DNA of 64,000 nucleotides, taken from contig JAVSMW010000009.1 of NCBI GenBank assembly GCA_032027005.1, forward strand, positions 38,455 to 102,454. The letters run 5' to 3'. The notes beneath the pieces were generated by a model. The model searched no databases. It saw only the letters and a list, made by a program, of their open reading frames with translations, and had not been told where the DNA came from. Made by a program: the position numbers and the translations under genes. Shown here piece after piece: positions 25,065 through 34,413 of the stretch. How positions within the stretch are numbered: position 1 is the stretch's first letter; the number at the start of each line of letters is the position of its first letter. The DNA is from JAVSMW01 sp032027005 (GTDB taxonomy: Bacteria; Bacillota; Thermincolia; Thermincolales; UBA2595).

Positions 25065-26303
25065 TTAACGCTTATTAACTAATTCCTTGGCTTTATGTGC
25101 ATAATCAATGGCTATTCCCAAAGAGTCCATAGTCTGCACGGGATTATGGAAGCCACGGCTGTTTTCGGCTGCCACCCAGTCCCAGTACCACTGGGCCTTT
25201 GCTGTTAACTCCTGGGCTTCCTTAATTTTGTTTTTGTCCGCTCCGGCATCACCGAGGGCATTCTTCACTGCCTGGTGTGCTTCAGTGAGAACTTTCGCAG
25301 CCCTGGTCTGCATTTCGAATGTCTTGGTCTGGGTGTTCAGGACCCGATCTTTGAGCCATTTGGCGTCCTGTTTATGACAGGTCTGGCAGGAAACATCAAT
25401 GGTCTTCAGTGGACTGGTCCACCAGTGGGAAGAGATCTTTTTGCCGTCTTCCCGCATATATGGCATGTGGCAGTCTGAGCAGCTTACCCCGGCCGAACCG
25501 TGAGTTCCTGAACTCCATGTTTCAAATTCCGGATGCTGGACTTTTCGCATTTTAGCTTTGGAATCGGGATGTTCCCAATCCGAAAAATTCATTTTGTCAT
25601 AGTAAGCATTAATCTGGTCAGGCTCCATACCTTCTGTCCACGGATAAGTTACCTTCTGGGAATCTTTTTGGAAATAGTACTCAACATGGCACTGGCCGCA
25701 AACATAAGACCTCATCTCCTGCTTAGTGGCTTTACTCACATCAACCCCGCGCTCTTTCATGGCCTCTATAAAAGCCGGTCTGGTAACCTTAAGATCCATA
25801 GTTTTGGAGTCGTGGCAGTCGGCGCACGCAATGGAGTGTTTTGCCTGTTTAGCAAGTTCCACAACAGGGGTGGTAAAATATGCATCACCCATTTGTGCCA
25901 TCAGTTTTGGGGCAGAAGGGGTTTTACAGCTCAGGCAGGAACCAGGGGTGGTGGGACCGACTCTTTTGCTGGCCAACATATCCTCTAGGGCATATGTATG
26001 GCCCCGGTCTTCATTATATTCTTTACTGAAACCATAGCCCTTGAAAAGTTCCTTAATTTCGGGTTCTGTAATAAATTTGGACTCCTTCACCGAACCGCCG
26101 AAGTCAGTTTTGGCGATTTCATCGTTTTTCAGGTAACTGGTATATTGTGACGGATAGTATTTGCCCCAAACGGCAGGATCCAGCTCATTTTCACTGATAG
26201 GGACAATTTTAGCCGCTTCTTCCGTTTTTCCGTTACACCCGGCAATCAAGATTAATGTTATACTTAGCACAATCAAAAACAATCCTCGAAAAATCCTTTT
26301 CAT
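25065..26303 (-). CDS. nrfA: NrfA, ammonia-forming cytochrome c nitrite reductase
   Basis: The enzyme reduces nitrite to ammonium with six electrons on the outer face of the membrane. The 412-residue protein has a lipoprotein signal (LILIAGCNG, Cys 23), the catalytic haem motif CLSCK (123-127, Lys ligand) and four CxxCH motifs (CADCH, CGQCH, CSDCH, CQTCH), five haems in all. The N-terminal lipid anchor suits a Gram-positive cell. It follows nrfH by 23 bp in one operon, and the haems would be attached by the Ccm system encoded at 55-63 kb. Confidence 0.97.
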   Translation of the reverse strand: MKRIFRGLFLIVLSITLILIAGCNGKTEEAAKIVPISENELDPAVWGKYYPSQYTSYLKNDEIAKTDFGGSVKESKFITEPEIKELFKGYGFSKEYNEDRGHTYALEDMLASKRVGPTTPGSCLSCKTPSAPKLMAQMGDAYFTTPVVELAKQAKHSIACADCHDSKTMDLKVTRPAFIEAMKERGVDVSKATKQEMRSYVCGQCHVEYYFQKDSQKVTYPWTEGMEPDQINAYYDKMNFSDWEHPDSKAKMRKVQHPEFETWSSGTHGSAGVSCSDCHMPYMREDGKKISSHWWTSPLKTIDVSCQTCHKQDAKWLKDRVLNTQTKTFEMQTRAAKVLTEAHQAVKNALGDAGADKNKIKEAQELTAKAQWYWDWVAAENSRGFHNPVQTMDSLGIAIDYAHKAKELVNKR

Positions 26304-26326
26304 TATTAAACACCTTCTTTTCTGCT

Positions 26327-26779
26327 CTATATTGTATTCTCGTTATGCACTAAATTCTTGTCATGCGCTAAATCTCTGTGGCAGTCTGTACACATCCGCC
26401 CCTGCCCCATTCCTGTGTGCTCTATCGTGGTTTGATGACATCTAATGCAGTTAGCGGTGATTATGTTCTTACTCTCCTCAGTTGCCTGTAATATCTGGGG
26501 CACTTCTCCCAGAGTTGTCACATAGAGATCATGCAGGCCTGATTTGGTTTTAAAAACTACTTTAGGTACGTAAGACTTTGGTGCATGACATTCGGTGCAC
26601 TTAAACTGCTTGTGATTTGAGTCCTGTAATGCCTCGTATGGTTCGCTCATCGGGTGACAATTGAGACAAAACTTGGCATTATCCGAATAACTGATGGCCT
26701 TGTCAGTAAGTAAAAATAAAAAACTGAGCATGCCTATGGCAAAAGTAATTATAAATATTTTAGGTTTTATTTTTGCCAT
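26327..26779 (-). CDS. nrfH: NrfH, tetrahaem quinol dehydrogenase subunit
   Basis: The 150-residue NapC/NirT-family protein has one N-terminal membrane helix (about 8-28) and four CxxCH motifs (CLNCH, CTECH, CIRCH, CTDCH). It takes electrons from menaquinol and passes them to NrfA. CLNCHPM keeps the Met that ligands haem 1 in NrfH. The gene is first in the nrfHA operon; several TGACA-type motifs lie upstream (26867-26895). Confidence 0.95.
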   Translation of the reverse strand: MAKIKPKIFIITFAIGMLSFLFLLTDKAISYSDNAKFCLNCHPMSEPYEALQDSNHKQFKCTECHAPKSYVPKVVFKTKSGLHDLYVTTLGEVPQILQATEESKNIITANCIRCHQTTIEHTGMGQGRMCTDCHRDLAHDKNLVHNENTI

Positions 26780-26866
26780 TTCCTTACCCCCCTTTTTGGA
26801 TTCTTTTAAACCCTACTCCTTGATTTAATTATACATGTGAAAAATATCATTATCACGATAATAAAA

Positions 26867-26895
26867 TGACATTTCTATGACAAATACCAATGACA
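26867..26895 (-). promoter_or_regulatory. TGACA-type motifs upstream of nrfH
   Basis: On the plus strand TGACATTT, ATGACAAA and ATGACAAA follow each other at about 10-bp steps. Similar TGACA/TGTCA motifs stand before the other respiratory genes, so they may be sites for the NarL-type regulator. This is a pattern observation only. Confidence 0.35.
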
Positions 26896-26946
26896 AAACC
26901 ACCCTGAGCAGACGCATTGGGACAATGCGTCTGCTCAGGGTGGTTT
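26895..26946. terminator. Long perfect terminator hairpin
   Basis: A 24-bp perfect stem (AAAACCACCCTGAGCAGACG and on to CATT, paired with its complement) surrounds a short GGGAC loop, with T-runs. It separates the adhE-side genes from the nrfH promoter and would also stop transcripts going the other way. Confidence 0.85.
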
Positions 26947-26973
26947 TTAAAAATACCGATAATATCAGCCGAT

Positions 26974-27189
26974 TTAATTTTTTTTCAGATAAGCTTGCAG
27001 TTCCTGATCAATCACTTTAGCCAGTTCCCGCCGGAAATCCGGATTTGTCCGGAAGGCTTCGGTACCCATGGCCACAAGACTTAGAGTCATTTTCATAAAA
27101 TGATCCCTGTCTTCCGGCGGTGCATCCCTGATTTCATTTACAAGTTTTTCCATTAAATTCATAGCTTGATTCATTAACATGTTAGTCAC
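26974..27189 (-). CDS. Small hypothetical helical protein (71 aa)
   Basis: This all-helical soluble protein (NLMEKLVNEIRDAPPEDRDHF, then DFRRELAKVIDQELQAYLKK) is not a family I recognise. It starts 21 bp after the adhE stop on the same strand and ends before the long terminator, so it is the last gene of the pfl-adhE region. The composition is normal for the genome. Confidence 0.6.
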   Translation of the reverse strand: MTNMLMNQAMNLMEKLVNEIRDAPPEDRDHFMKMTLSLVAMGTEAFRTNPDFRRELAKVIDQELQAYLKKN

Positions 27190-27210
27190 CTCACCATAAT
27201 TTTTCCCAGG

Positions 27211-29901
27211 TTACTGGTGAAATTCAGGAAATTCCGGTTCGGCGCTGGATAGTGTTCCCGCCATAGGAGCAGTGTCCTTGATTATAGTAGAGTTATCAAT
27301 ACTTCCATAAAAACTCCACCTGTATAAATCTTTAAGCTCCGAAATCAGCGGCATCCGCGGGTTGGAAATTGTACACTGGTCTTCAAAGGCTTTTTCGGCC
27401 AGCATATCCAGTTTGGCCGTCAGCTCTTTTTCTTTAATTCCGGCATCCCTCAGAGTTAAAGGCATTTTAAGTTTTATCTGCAAATCATTGATCGCCCTGA
27501 TTAAACTTACGACTCCTTCTTCCGGTGTGGCGGCCGGCAAATTCAGGTATCTGGCAATCTGCTGATATTTCAAATGGGCTACATAGTGTTCATACTTGGG
27601 CCATGAAGTAAACTTGGTCGGCCGCTGGGCATTATACCAAATTACATATGGCAGCAGAACCGCATTGGCCCGCCCATGCGGAATATGAAACTCACCCCCC
27701 AGTTTGTGGGCCAGACTGTGGTTAATACCCAGAAAAGCATTGGTAAAAGCCATTCCGGCAATGGTTGAGGCATTATGCATTTTTTCCCTGGCCTCTAGAT
27801 CAGCCCCGTTTTGATAAGCTCTGGGGAGGTAATTAAAGACCAGATCAATAGCTTTTAAGGCCAGGCCGTCCGTATAATCAGAGGCCATCACAGACACGTA
27901 TGCTTCCACAGCATGGGTCAGCACATCCACCCCGGAATCAGCAGTCACCCCTGCCGGCAGACCCATGACAAAATCAACATCGACAATGGCCACATCAGGA
28001 GTTAGTTCGTAATCTGCCAGGGGATATTTTACATCAGCACCTTTGTCAGTAATGACCGCAAAAGCAGTTACCTCCGAACCTGTCCCGCTGGTGGTCGGAA
28101 TTGCCACCAGCCTTGCTTTTCGGCCTAGCTTCGGGTATTTGTAGGTTCGTTTCCGGATGTCCAGAAACTTTAACTTCAGAAACTCAAATTCAACTTCCGG
28201 ATGTTCATAGAAAAGCCACATTCCTTTAGCGGCATCAATCACCGAACCCCCGCCAAGGGCGATGATGGTATCAGGTTTGAACTGCTTCATTAAGTTGTAG
28301 CCCTTTAAAACAGTTTCTATTGACGGGTCCGGTTCGACCTCGAAAAATATCTCGGTATTAATATGTCCAGGCCTTTTATGCAGGTGGTACATTATTTTGT
28401 CGGTATAGCCAAGATCAATCATGGTCTGGTCACAAACAATCAGTGCTCTGTTAATACCAGGCATCTTGGATAAATAACCCACACTGCCCTGCTCGAAAAA
28501 AATGCGTTCCGGAACCTTAAACCACTGCATTTTAACTCTGCGCTTGGCTACCCTCTTGATATTGATGAGGTTCATGGCACTGACATTGGAGGTCGTGGCA
28601 TTATGGCCCATCGACCCACAGCCAAGTGTTAAGGAAGGAATGTTGGTGTTATAAAGCTCACCAATGGCTCCGTGAGTGGCCGGGGAATTGACAATAATCC
28701 GGCCCACCCTGACCCGGTCTGAAAACTCCTTGATCACCTGATTGTCACGCGAGTGGATCACGGCCGAGTGGCCCATCCCGCCGAACTCAATCATCTCTTC
28801 CGATCTGGTAATACCTTCCTGGTAACTGTCAACAACATAAAAAGCCAGGACAGGGCTAAGTTTTTCCCTGGATAAAGGATACTCGGGCCCAACTCCATTC
28901 AGCTCAGCCACCAGGATTTTGGTTTCCGGCGGTACCGTGAGGCCGGCCATTTCAGCAATAACCGGTGCCGGGCGGCCTACAATATCCGGATTCAGTGAGC
29001 AGGACTCTTCACAGGTGGTCATTTTTTCCAAGGCTTTAGCTTCCTGTGGCCTTAAAAAATAACAGCTATATTCTTTCATTAATTCCACAACTTGCTCAGC
29101 CACGGCACGGTCAACTATAACCGCCTGTTCAGAAGCACAAATCATCCCATTGTCAAAGGTTTTGCTTAAGATCAGATCTGTTACTGCCCGGTGGATGTCA
29201 GCGGTTTTTTCAATATAGCATGGCACATTTCCAGGACCCACCCCCAGGGCAGGTTTTCCGGTACTGTAGGCGGCTTTGACCATAGAAGATCCTCCGGTAG
29301 CCAGAATTGTGGCTACACCCGGATGATTCATTAAATATGAAGTAGCATCAATGGAAGGAATTTCAATCCACCCGATACAATCCCGGGGTGCCCCGGCCTG
29401 GACTGCAGCCTCCAGCATTGTTTTGGCCGCAGCCGTACTGGATTTTTGCGCACCCGGATGGAAGGCAAAAATCACCGGGTTTCTTGTTTTAATGGAAATC
29501 AGTGATTTGAACAGCACTGTAGAAGTAGGATTTGTGACCGGCGTGATGGCTGCAATGACACCTACCGGTTCAGCAACTTCCATGAAATCTTCTTCTTCGT
29601 TTTCGTGGATTATGCCGACAGTCCGGTTATATTTAATACTGTGATAAACAGACTCAGAGGCAAACAGGTTTTTTGTAATCTTATCTTCAAAAACTCCTCT
29701 GCCCGTTTCCACAAAGGCCTCTTTGGCCAGTTCCATATGCTTGTCTACACCTTTGAGAGCCATGGCGTGGACAATTTTATCCACCTGTTCCTGATTAAAG
29801 TTAAGAAATTCAGCAGCAGCCGCTGATGCTTTTTGGACCAGTAAATCTATATGCTTGGTGACTTCCGAAACTGGGGTGTTTTTAGTATTAGTCTGACTCA
29901 T
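27211..29901 (-). CDS. adhE: AdhE, bifunctional acetaldehyde-CoA/alcohol dehydrogenase
   Basis: The 896-residue protein converts acetyl-CoA via acetaldehyde to ethanol with two NADH. The N-terminal aldehyde dehydrogenase half (about 10-440) has PVGVIAAITPVTNPTSTVLFKSL and the catalytic Cys in NGMICASEQ (about 250). The C-terminal iron-dependent alcohol dehydrogenase half (about 455-870) has GGGSVIDAAKGMW, and the metal-binding Asp/His residues in AVEAYVSVMASDYTD, GINHSLAHKLGG and IPHGRANA. It is downstream of pflB-pflA on the same strand (22 bp from pflA), so acetyl-CoA from Pfl can be turned into ethanol. Confidence 0.97.
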   Translation of the reverse strand: MSQTNTKNTPVSEVTKHIDLLVQKASAAAAEFLNFNQEQVDKIVHAMALKGVDKHMELAKEAFVETGRGVFEDKITKNLFASESVYHSIKYNRTVGIIHENEEEDFMEVAEPVGVIAAITPVTNPTSTVLFKSLISIKTRNPVIFAFHPGAQKSSTAAAKTMLEAAVQAGAPRDCIGWIEIPSIDATSYLMNHPGVATILATGGSSMVKAAYSTGKPALGVGPGNVPCYIEKTADIHRAVTDLILSKTFDNGMICASEQAVIVDRAVAEQVVELMKEYSCYFLRPQEAKALEKMTTCEESCSLNPDIVGRPAPVIAEMAGLTVPPETKILVAELNGVGPEYPLSREKLSPVLAFYVVDSYQEGITRSEEMIEFGGMGHSAVIHSRDNQVIKEFSDRVRVGRIIVNSPATHGAIGELYNTNIPSLTLGCGSMGHNATTSNVSAMNLINIKRVAKRRVKMQWFKVPERIFFEQGSVGYLSKMPGINRALIVCDQTMIDLGYTDKIMYHLHKRPGHINTEIFFEVEPDPSIETVLKGYNLMKQFKPDTIIALGGGSVIDAAKGMWLFYEHPEVEFEFLKLKFLDIRKRTYKYPKLGRKARLVAIPTTSGTGSEVTAFAVITDKGADVKYPLADYELTPDVAIVDVDFVMGLPAGVTADSGVDVLTHAVEAYVSVMASDYTDGLALKAIDLVFNYLPRAYQNGADLEAREKMHNASTIAGMAFTNAFLGINHSLAHKLGGEFHIPHGRANAVLLPYVIWYNAQRPTKFTSWPKYEHYVAHLKYQQIARYLNLPAATPEEGVVSLIRAINDLQIKLKMPLTLRDAGIKEKELTAKLDMLAEKAFEDQCTISNPRMPLISELKDLYRWSFYGSIDNSTIIKDTAPMAGTLSSAEPEFPEFHQ

Positions 29902-29922
29902 ATTATCCTCCTAATTTGTTAA

Positions 29923-30660
29923 TTATGTTATGGGGATTTTTACCCCCTGCTCGCTTAGCCGGCGAATAAAAGCTTCGGTCTGATTCTGGTCAGGCGGGGA
30001 AATATGTTTTAGGGGGTCTTCCTCACCACATAATTCCCATTTATGAACACCGAGCTTGTGGTATCGCAGCAGTTCCAGCCGTTCGACATTGGCCAGTCTT
30101 TTGATAAAATCCGCCAGGCCTGCGGCGTGAGTCTGGCTGTCATTAATTTCCGGGAGTAGTACGTATCTAAGCCATACCGGTTTTTGAAGCTCACTCAGAT
30201 AATTGGCCAAGACCAGTGTCTTTTCATTTGTCACACCTGTCAGCTGCTTGTGTTCCTGGCTGTTAAGTGCTTTTAAACCCAGCAGAACCAGGTCAGTAAC
30301 TCCGAGCAGGGCTTTAGCATCGTCAACATTGACATAGCCGGAAGTATCTAGAGCGGTATTTAAACCCATTTCTTTGACCCCCCGGAAGAGTTCTGTTACA
30401 AAATCAGCCTGCAGGGTCGGCTCCCCTCCCGATGCTGTCATCCCCCCTCCTGTTCTGCGGTAAAAATCCTGGTATTCGGTAAACTCAGTAAGGAGTTCCT
30501 TTACAGTTACTTTTCTTCCCTGGGCTTGATTCCATGTATCACGGTTATGACAGAATTTACATTGTAACGGGCACCCCTGAAAAAATACCACATAACGCGT
30601 CCCAGGCCCATCCACGGTCCCGTAGGTTTCCACTGAATGTACAAATCCCTCTCTGCACAT
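29923..30660 (-). CDS. pflA: PflA, pyruvate formate-lyase activating enzyme
   Basis: The 245-residue radical SAM enzyme makes the glycyl radical on PflB. It has the FeS motif CKFCHNRDTW (CxxxCxxC with the preceding QGCPLQCK) and the SAM-binding MTASGGEPTLQ. Its ATG overlaps the pflB stop codon, so translation is coupled. Length and motifs agree with the family. Confidence 0.95.
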   Translation of the reverse strand: MCREGFVHSVETYGTVDGPGTRYVVFFQGCPLQCKFCHNRDTWNQAQGRKVTVKELLTEFTEYQDFYRRTGGGMTASGGEPTLQADFVTELFRGVKEMGLNTALDTSGYVNVDDAKALLGVTDLVLLGLKALNSQEHKQLTGVTNEKTLVLANYLSELQKPVWLRYVLLPEINDSQTHAAGLADFIKRLANVERLELLRYHKLGVHKWELCGEEDPLKHISPPDQNQTEAFIRRLSEQGVKIPIT

Positions 30661-32891
30661 CAGGTTACTGCTCCGTGCAAGGTGCGGTTTATTACATCCT
30701 GCTGCTGCTCCCTGGTCAGTCTGATAAAGTTCACGGCATAGCCCGAGACCCGGATGGTCAGTTGGGGATATTTTTCCGGATGCTCCATGGCATCCAGTAA
30801 CATCTCCTTATCAAATACATTAGCGTTCATATGGTGGCCATGTTTGGCAAAATATCCGTCTAACAGACCGGCCAAATTTGCAATTTGCTCGTCTCGTTCT
30901 TTACCGAGGGCCCGGGGGATGATGGAGAAAGTATAGGAAATCCCATCCCTGGAATAGTCGTAAGGCAGTTTTGCCACTGAGCTTAACGATGCCAAAGCCC
31001 CCTTCCTGTCCCGGCCATGCATGGGATTTGCCCCTGGGGCGAAAGGTTCGCCGGTTTTTCTGCCATCAGGAGTGTTCCCGGTTTTTTTGCCATAAACCAC
31101 GTTAGATGTAATAGTCAGAATTGATAATGTTGGTTCCGATCCTCTGTAGGTTTGCTGTTTGCGCAGCTTGCGCTCAAACCTGATAATAAGATCAACGGCA
31201 ATTTGGTCTACTTTTGGGTCATTATTGCCCATCTGGGGAAACTCCCCTGTTACTTCATAGTCAACAGCATACCCTTCTTCATTCCGAATTGGTCTGACTT
31301 TGGCATGTCTGATAGCACTCAATGAATCTGCCACCACTGACAGCCCGGCAATTCCACAGGCCATGGTGCGGTGTATTTCCGTATCATGCAGGGCCAGCTG
31401 CAGGCGTTCATAATAATACTTGTCATGCATGTAATGGATAATGTTCAAAGTATTAATATAAAGGCGGGCCAGCCAGTCTAAAATATTATCAAAACGTTCC
31501 ATCACCTCATCATAATCAAGGTATTCGGAAGTAATGGGTGCAAACTTCGGCCCCACCTGCATATTCAGGATCTCGTCCCAGCCGCCGTTGATGGCATAAA
31601 GCAGGGCTTTGGCCAGGTTGGCCCGGGCCCCGAAATACTGCATTTGTTTGCCCATTCTCATGGCTGAAACACAGCAGGCAATAGCATAATCATCTCCGTA
31701 TAAGGGCCGCATAATATCGTCATTTTCATATTGGATTGAGCTGGTTTTAATCGAGATTTCAGCACAATACCTTTTAAATGATTCAGGCAGTTGTGATGAC
31801 CATAAGACGGTCATGTTTGGCTCCGGGGCCGGCCCCAGATTGCTGAGGGTATGCAGAAAACGGTATGAGTTTTTGGTCACCAGGGTCCGCCCGTCAATAC
31901 TCATGCCGCCAATTGATTCAGTTACCCAGGTGGGGTCACCGCTGAACAGTTCGTTATATTCGGGTGTTCGCAAAAACCTGACCATCCGCAATTTGATTAC
32001 GAGCTGGTCCACTATTTCCTGGGCCTCTTCTTCTGTGAGGAACCCGTTGGCAAGGTCACGCTCCACATATATATCCAGAAACGTGGAAATTCGCCCCAGG
32101 CTCATGGCAGCCCCATTTTGCTCCTTGATTGCGCCCAAGTAAGCAAAATAGGTCCATTGGGCAGCCTCCAGGGCGTTTTGGGCCGGGCGGGAAATATCAA
32201 AGCCGTATAATCCGGCCATTTCTTTCAGGGCTGCCAGAGCATTTAACTGGTCTGATATTTCTTCCCTGATTCTGATCAGATCTTCACCCATAGCGTCATA
32301 TTCAAGATTATTTTTGTCTTCCTGCCTGGATTTAATTAAAAAGTCCAGACCATATAAGGCCACCCGCCTGTAGTCACCGATGATGCGTCCCCGGCCGTAG
32401 GCGTCAGGCAGCCCGGTGATGATCCCGGCTTTTCTGGCTCTCTGCATCTCTCTGGTATAGGCGTCAAAAACCCCTTGGTTGTGAGTTTTACGAAATCCGC
32501 TGAAGATTTCGGTAACCCCGGGGTCTGTTTTAAAACCATAGGCCTCATGGGAATTTTGGACCATCCGGATTCCCCCGTAGGGCATTAAAGCCCTCTTGAG
32601 GGGCTGATCTGTCTGCAGCCCGGCAATTACTTCCAGTCCTTTGTCAATATAGCCCGGCGAGTGCGACAAGAGACTGCTGACTACACTGACATCCGCCTCC
32701 AAAACGCCTCCCCGTGACCTTTCTTCCTGCAGCAGCCCGAGGACTTTCTGCCATAATTCCCGGGTCTTCTGAGACGGTCCGGTCAGGAAGCCCGGGCCTT
32801 CATTATATGGTTTATAGTTTTTTTGGATAAAGTCACGTACATCAACCACGTACTGCCAGTTTCCGCCATTAAAACCCTGCCAGGAATCCAT
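30660..32891 (-). CDS. pflB: PflB, pyruvate formate-lyase
   Basis: The enzyme splits pyruvate with CoA into acetyl-CoA and formate. The 743-residue protein has the adjacent catalytic cysteines in AIACCVSAMRMGKQMQYFGAR (about 410) and the glycyl-radical site RVSGYAVNFIRLT near the C-terminus. I prefer ATG 32891, with AGGAGG 6 bases upstream, to the TTG two codons earlier. The operon order pflB-pflA-adhE points to mixed fermentation to formate and ethanol. Confidence 0.96.
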   Translation of the reverse strand: MDSWQGFNGGNWQYVVDVRDFIQKNYKPYNEGPGFLTGPSQKTRELWQKVLGLLQEERSRGGVLEADVSVVSSLLSHSPGYIDKGLEVIAGLQTDQPLKRALMPYGGIRMVQNSHEAYGFKTDPGVTEIFSGFRKTHNQGVFDAYTREMQRARKAGIITGLPDAYGRGRIIGDYRRVALYGLDFLIKSRQEDKNNLEYDAMGEDLIRIREEISDQLNALAALKEMAGLYGFDISRPAQNALEAAQWTYFAYLGAIKEQNGAAMSLGRISTFLDIYVERDLANGFLTEEEAQEIVDQLVIKLRMVRFLRTPEYNELFSGDPTWVTESIGGMSIDGRTLVTKNSYRFLHTLSNLGPAPEPNMTVLWSSQLPESFKRYCAEISIKTSSIQYENDDIMRPLYGDDYAIACCVSAMRMGKQMQYFGARANLAKALLYAINGGWDEILNMQVGPKFAPITSEYLDYDEVMERFDNILDWLARLYINTLNIIHYMHDKYYYERLQLALHDTEIHRTMACGIAGLSVVADSLSAIRHAKVRPIRNEEGYAVDYEVTGEFPQMGNNDPKVDQIAVDLIIRFERKLRKQQTYRGSEPTLSILTITSNVVYGKKTGNTPDGRKTGEPFAPGANPMHGRDRKGALASLSSVAKLPYDYSRDGISYTFSIIPRALGKERDEQIANLAGLLDGYFAKHGHHMNANVFDKEMLLDAMEHPEKYPQLTIRVSGYAVNFIRLTREQQQDVINRTLHGAVT

Positions 32892-32969
32892 GTCCAACCT
32901 CCTTCAGCCAAAGAGTTCTCTGCGTCTTCTAGTAAATTTAAAAGCAGCAAGAGCGTTGCCGTGAGCTTG

Positions 32970-33020
32970 CAAAAAACTAACGGCCTTAATTCTATTATTT
33001 ACTATAGAATAGGCCGTTAT
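32970..33020 (-). terminator. Terminator after cca
   Basis: TAACGGCCTTAATTCTAT pairs with ATAGAATAGGCCGTTA around a loop, and the minus strand then shows AGTTTTTTGC. It ends transcripts of cca before pflB. Confidence 0.75.
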
Positions 33021-33045
33021 CCATGTAGCAATATAATGCATACAT

Positions 33046-34380
33046 CTACTCTGTTTTAATTTTCATGGCTATCTCAGACAGCTTCTCCTTGTTGTTATGC
33101 TTGGGATTATTTATTACATGCTGTAAAAGCTTTTTTAAGACCCGGCCGATTTCCGGACCTTCGCTAAAGCCCATAGCGATCAGGTCGTGGCCGCTAATGG
33201 CCAAATCTTCAATATGCAGAGGGGCACCGGATTCAATAATGAATTTTACCTGTTCCTGCAAGAGTTCCATCGGCTTAAAATTGTGCGGCGGTGCCGACCC
33301 GGCTTCATCGGCCTTCTGTAAAGCCATGAGCCTCCCCATATTACTCAGGCCCGTTCGCCGGATGAGCTTTTTTACGGTGCTGAGCCTGGGGTTCTGTAAT
33401 TTGCTCATGTGTTCTCCGACTAATTTTCCAACCACCTCAACAGTCTGGTTGTCAAATTTAAGTCTGGCCAGGATTTTTCGACTCATCTCCTGGCCGACAA
33501 TGTTATGCCTGTAAAAGTGGCCGACCCCTTTTTCATCTACCGTGAATGTCCTGGGTTTGCCAATATCATGGAGCAGGGCTGCCAGCCTGATTATTGATTC
33601 ATTTGGGGAATGATCAACAACAGCCAGGATATGGTCAAAGACATCTTTATCATGATAGGGGTTCCGCTGGTCAAACTTAAAACAGGCCTGGAGTTCCGGC
33701 AGCACGTATTGCAGTAAACCTGTGGACTGCAGCAGCCGAAGCCCTGCAGACGGTACAGGGCTGGTCAGAATTTTGACCAATTCATCTCTCACTCTCTCTG
33801 GGACTGTTTTTTTGATTAAAGCTGCATTTGAACCAATAGCCCTGAGCGTATCATCTTCAATCGTGAAATTCAACCGGCAGGAAAAACGGACAGCTCTCAT
33901 CATCCGGAGGGCATCTTCTTTGAAGCGGTCACCGGGAATGCCTACAGCCCTGATTATTTTGTTCTCCAGGTCGTGTATTCCGCCAACCAGGTCGATTATT
34001 TTATCGCCATCAAAAAGCAGGGCGTTGACTGTAAAGTCTCTAAGCTGCACATCTGCCTCCGGTGATCCCCCGTTTCCGAGGAAACTTTGCCGGTCCTCGT
34101 TTTCCAGGGCAGCACTTATGCGGAAGGTGGTTACCTCAACCGCCGTATTGTTCACGAGAACAGTAACAGTACCGAATTTGAGGCCGGTCTCGATAACTTT
34201 ACTGAAAATATTTTTTACTGCACTGGGGGGAGCGGCTGTACAAATATCGAAATCTTTAGGCCTTTTGCCCAGCAAAAGATCACGAACACAGCCGCCGACC
34301 AGGAAACTCTCGAATCCTTTAGCCCGGAGATGGCGAAGAACTTGAATTGCTTCTGGTGAAATTTTGTTTTGGTCGATCAT
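33046..34380 (-). CDS. cca: tRNA nucleotidyltransferase (CCA-adding/poly(A) polymerase family) with HD domain
   Basis: The 444-residue enzyme adds or repairs 3' CCA ends of tRNA. The nucleotidyltransferase head has LVGGCVRDLLLGKRPKDFDICTAA (the GG and DxD residues, about 27-50), followed by RDFTVNALLFD and the RRxxR region (DALRMMRAVRFSCRLNF). An HD domain lies at about 250-360 (AALLHDIGKPRTF). The class is that of bacterial class II enzymes with HD domain. Its neighbours RlaP-like protein, RtcB and tRNA-His form an RNA-repair set. Confidence 0.92.
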   Translation of the reverse strand: MIDQNKISPEAIQVLRHLRAKGFESFLVGGCVRDLLLGKRPKDFDICTAAPPSAVKNIFSKVIETGLKFGTVTVLVNNTAVEVTTFRISAALENEDRQSFLGNGGSPEADVQLRDFTVNALLFDGDKIIDLVGGIHDLENKIIRAVGIPGDRFKEDALRMMRAVRFSCRLNFTIEDDTLRAIGSNAALIKKTVPERVRDELVKILTSPVPSAGLRLLQSTGLLQYVLPELQACFKFDQRNPYHDKDVFDHILAVVDHSPNESIIRLAALLHDIGKPRTFTVDEKGVGHFYRHNIVGQEMSRKILARLKFDNQTVEVVGKLVGEHMSKLQNPRLSTVKKLIRRTGLSNMGRLMALQKADEAGSAPPHNFKPMELLQEQVKFIIESGAPLHIEDLAISGHDLIAMGFSEGPEIGRVLKKLLQHVINNPKHNNKEKLSEIAMKIKTE

Positions 34381-34413
34381 TGGTACCCCGCCTTTTGTGA
34401 AGGAGTTTTACTT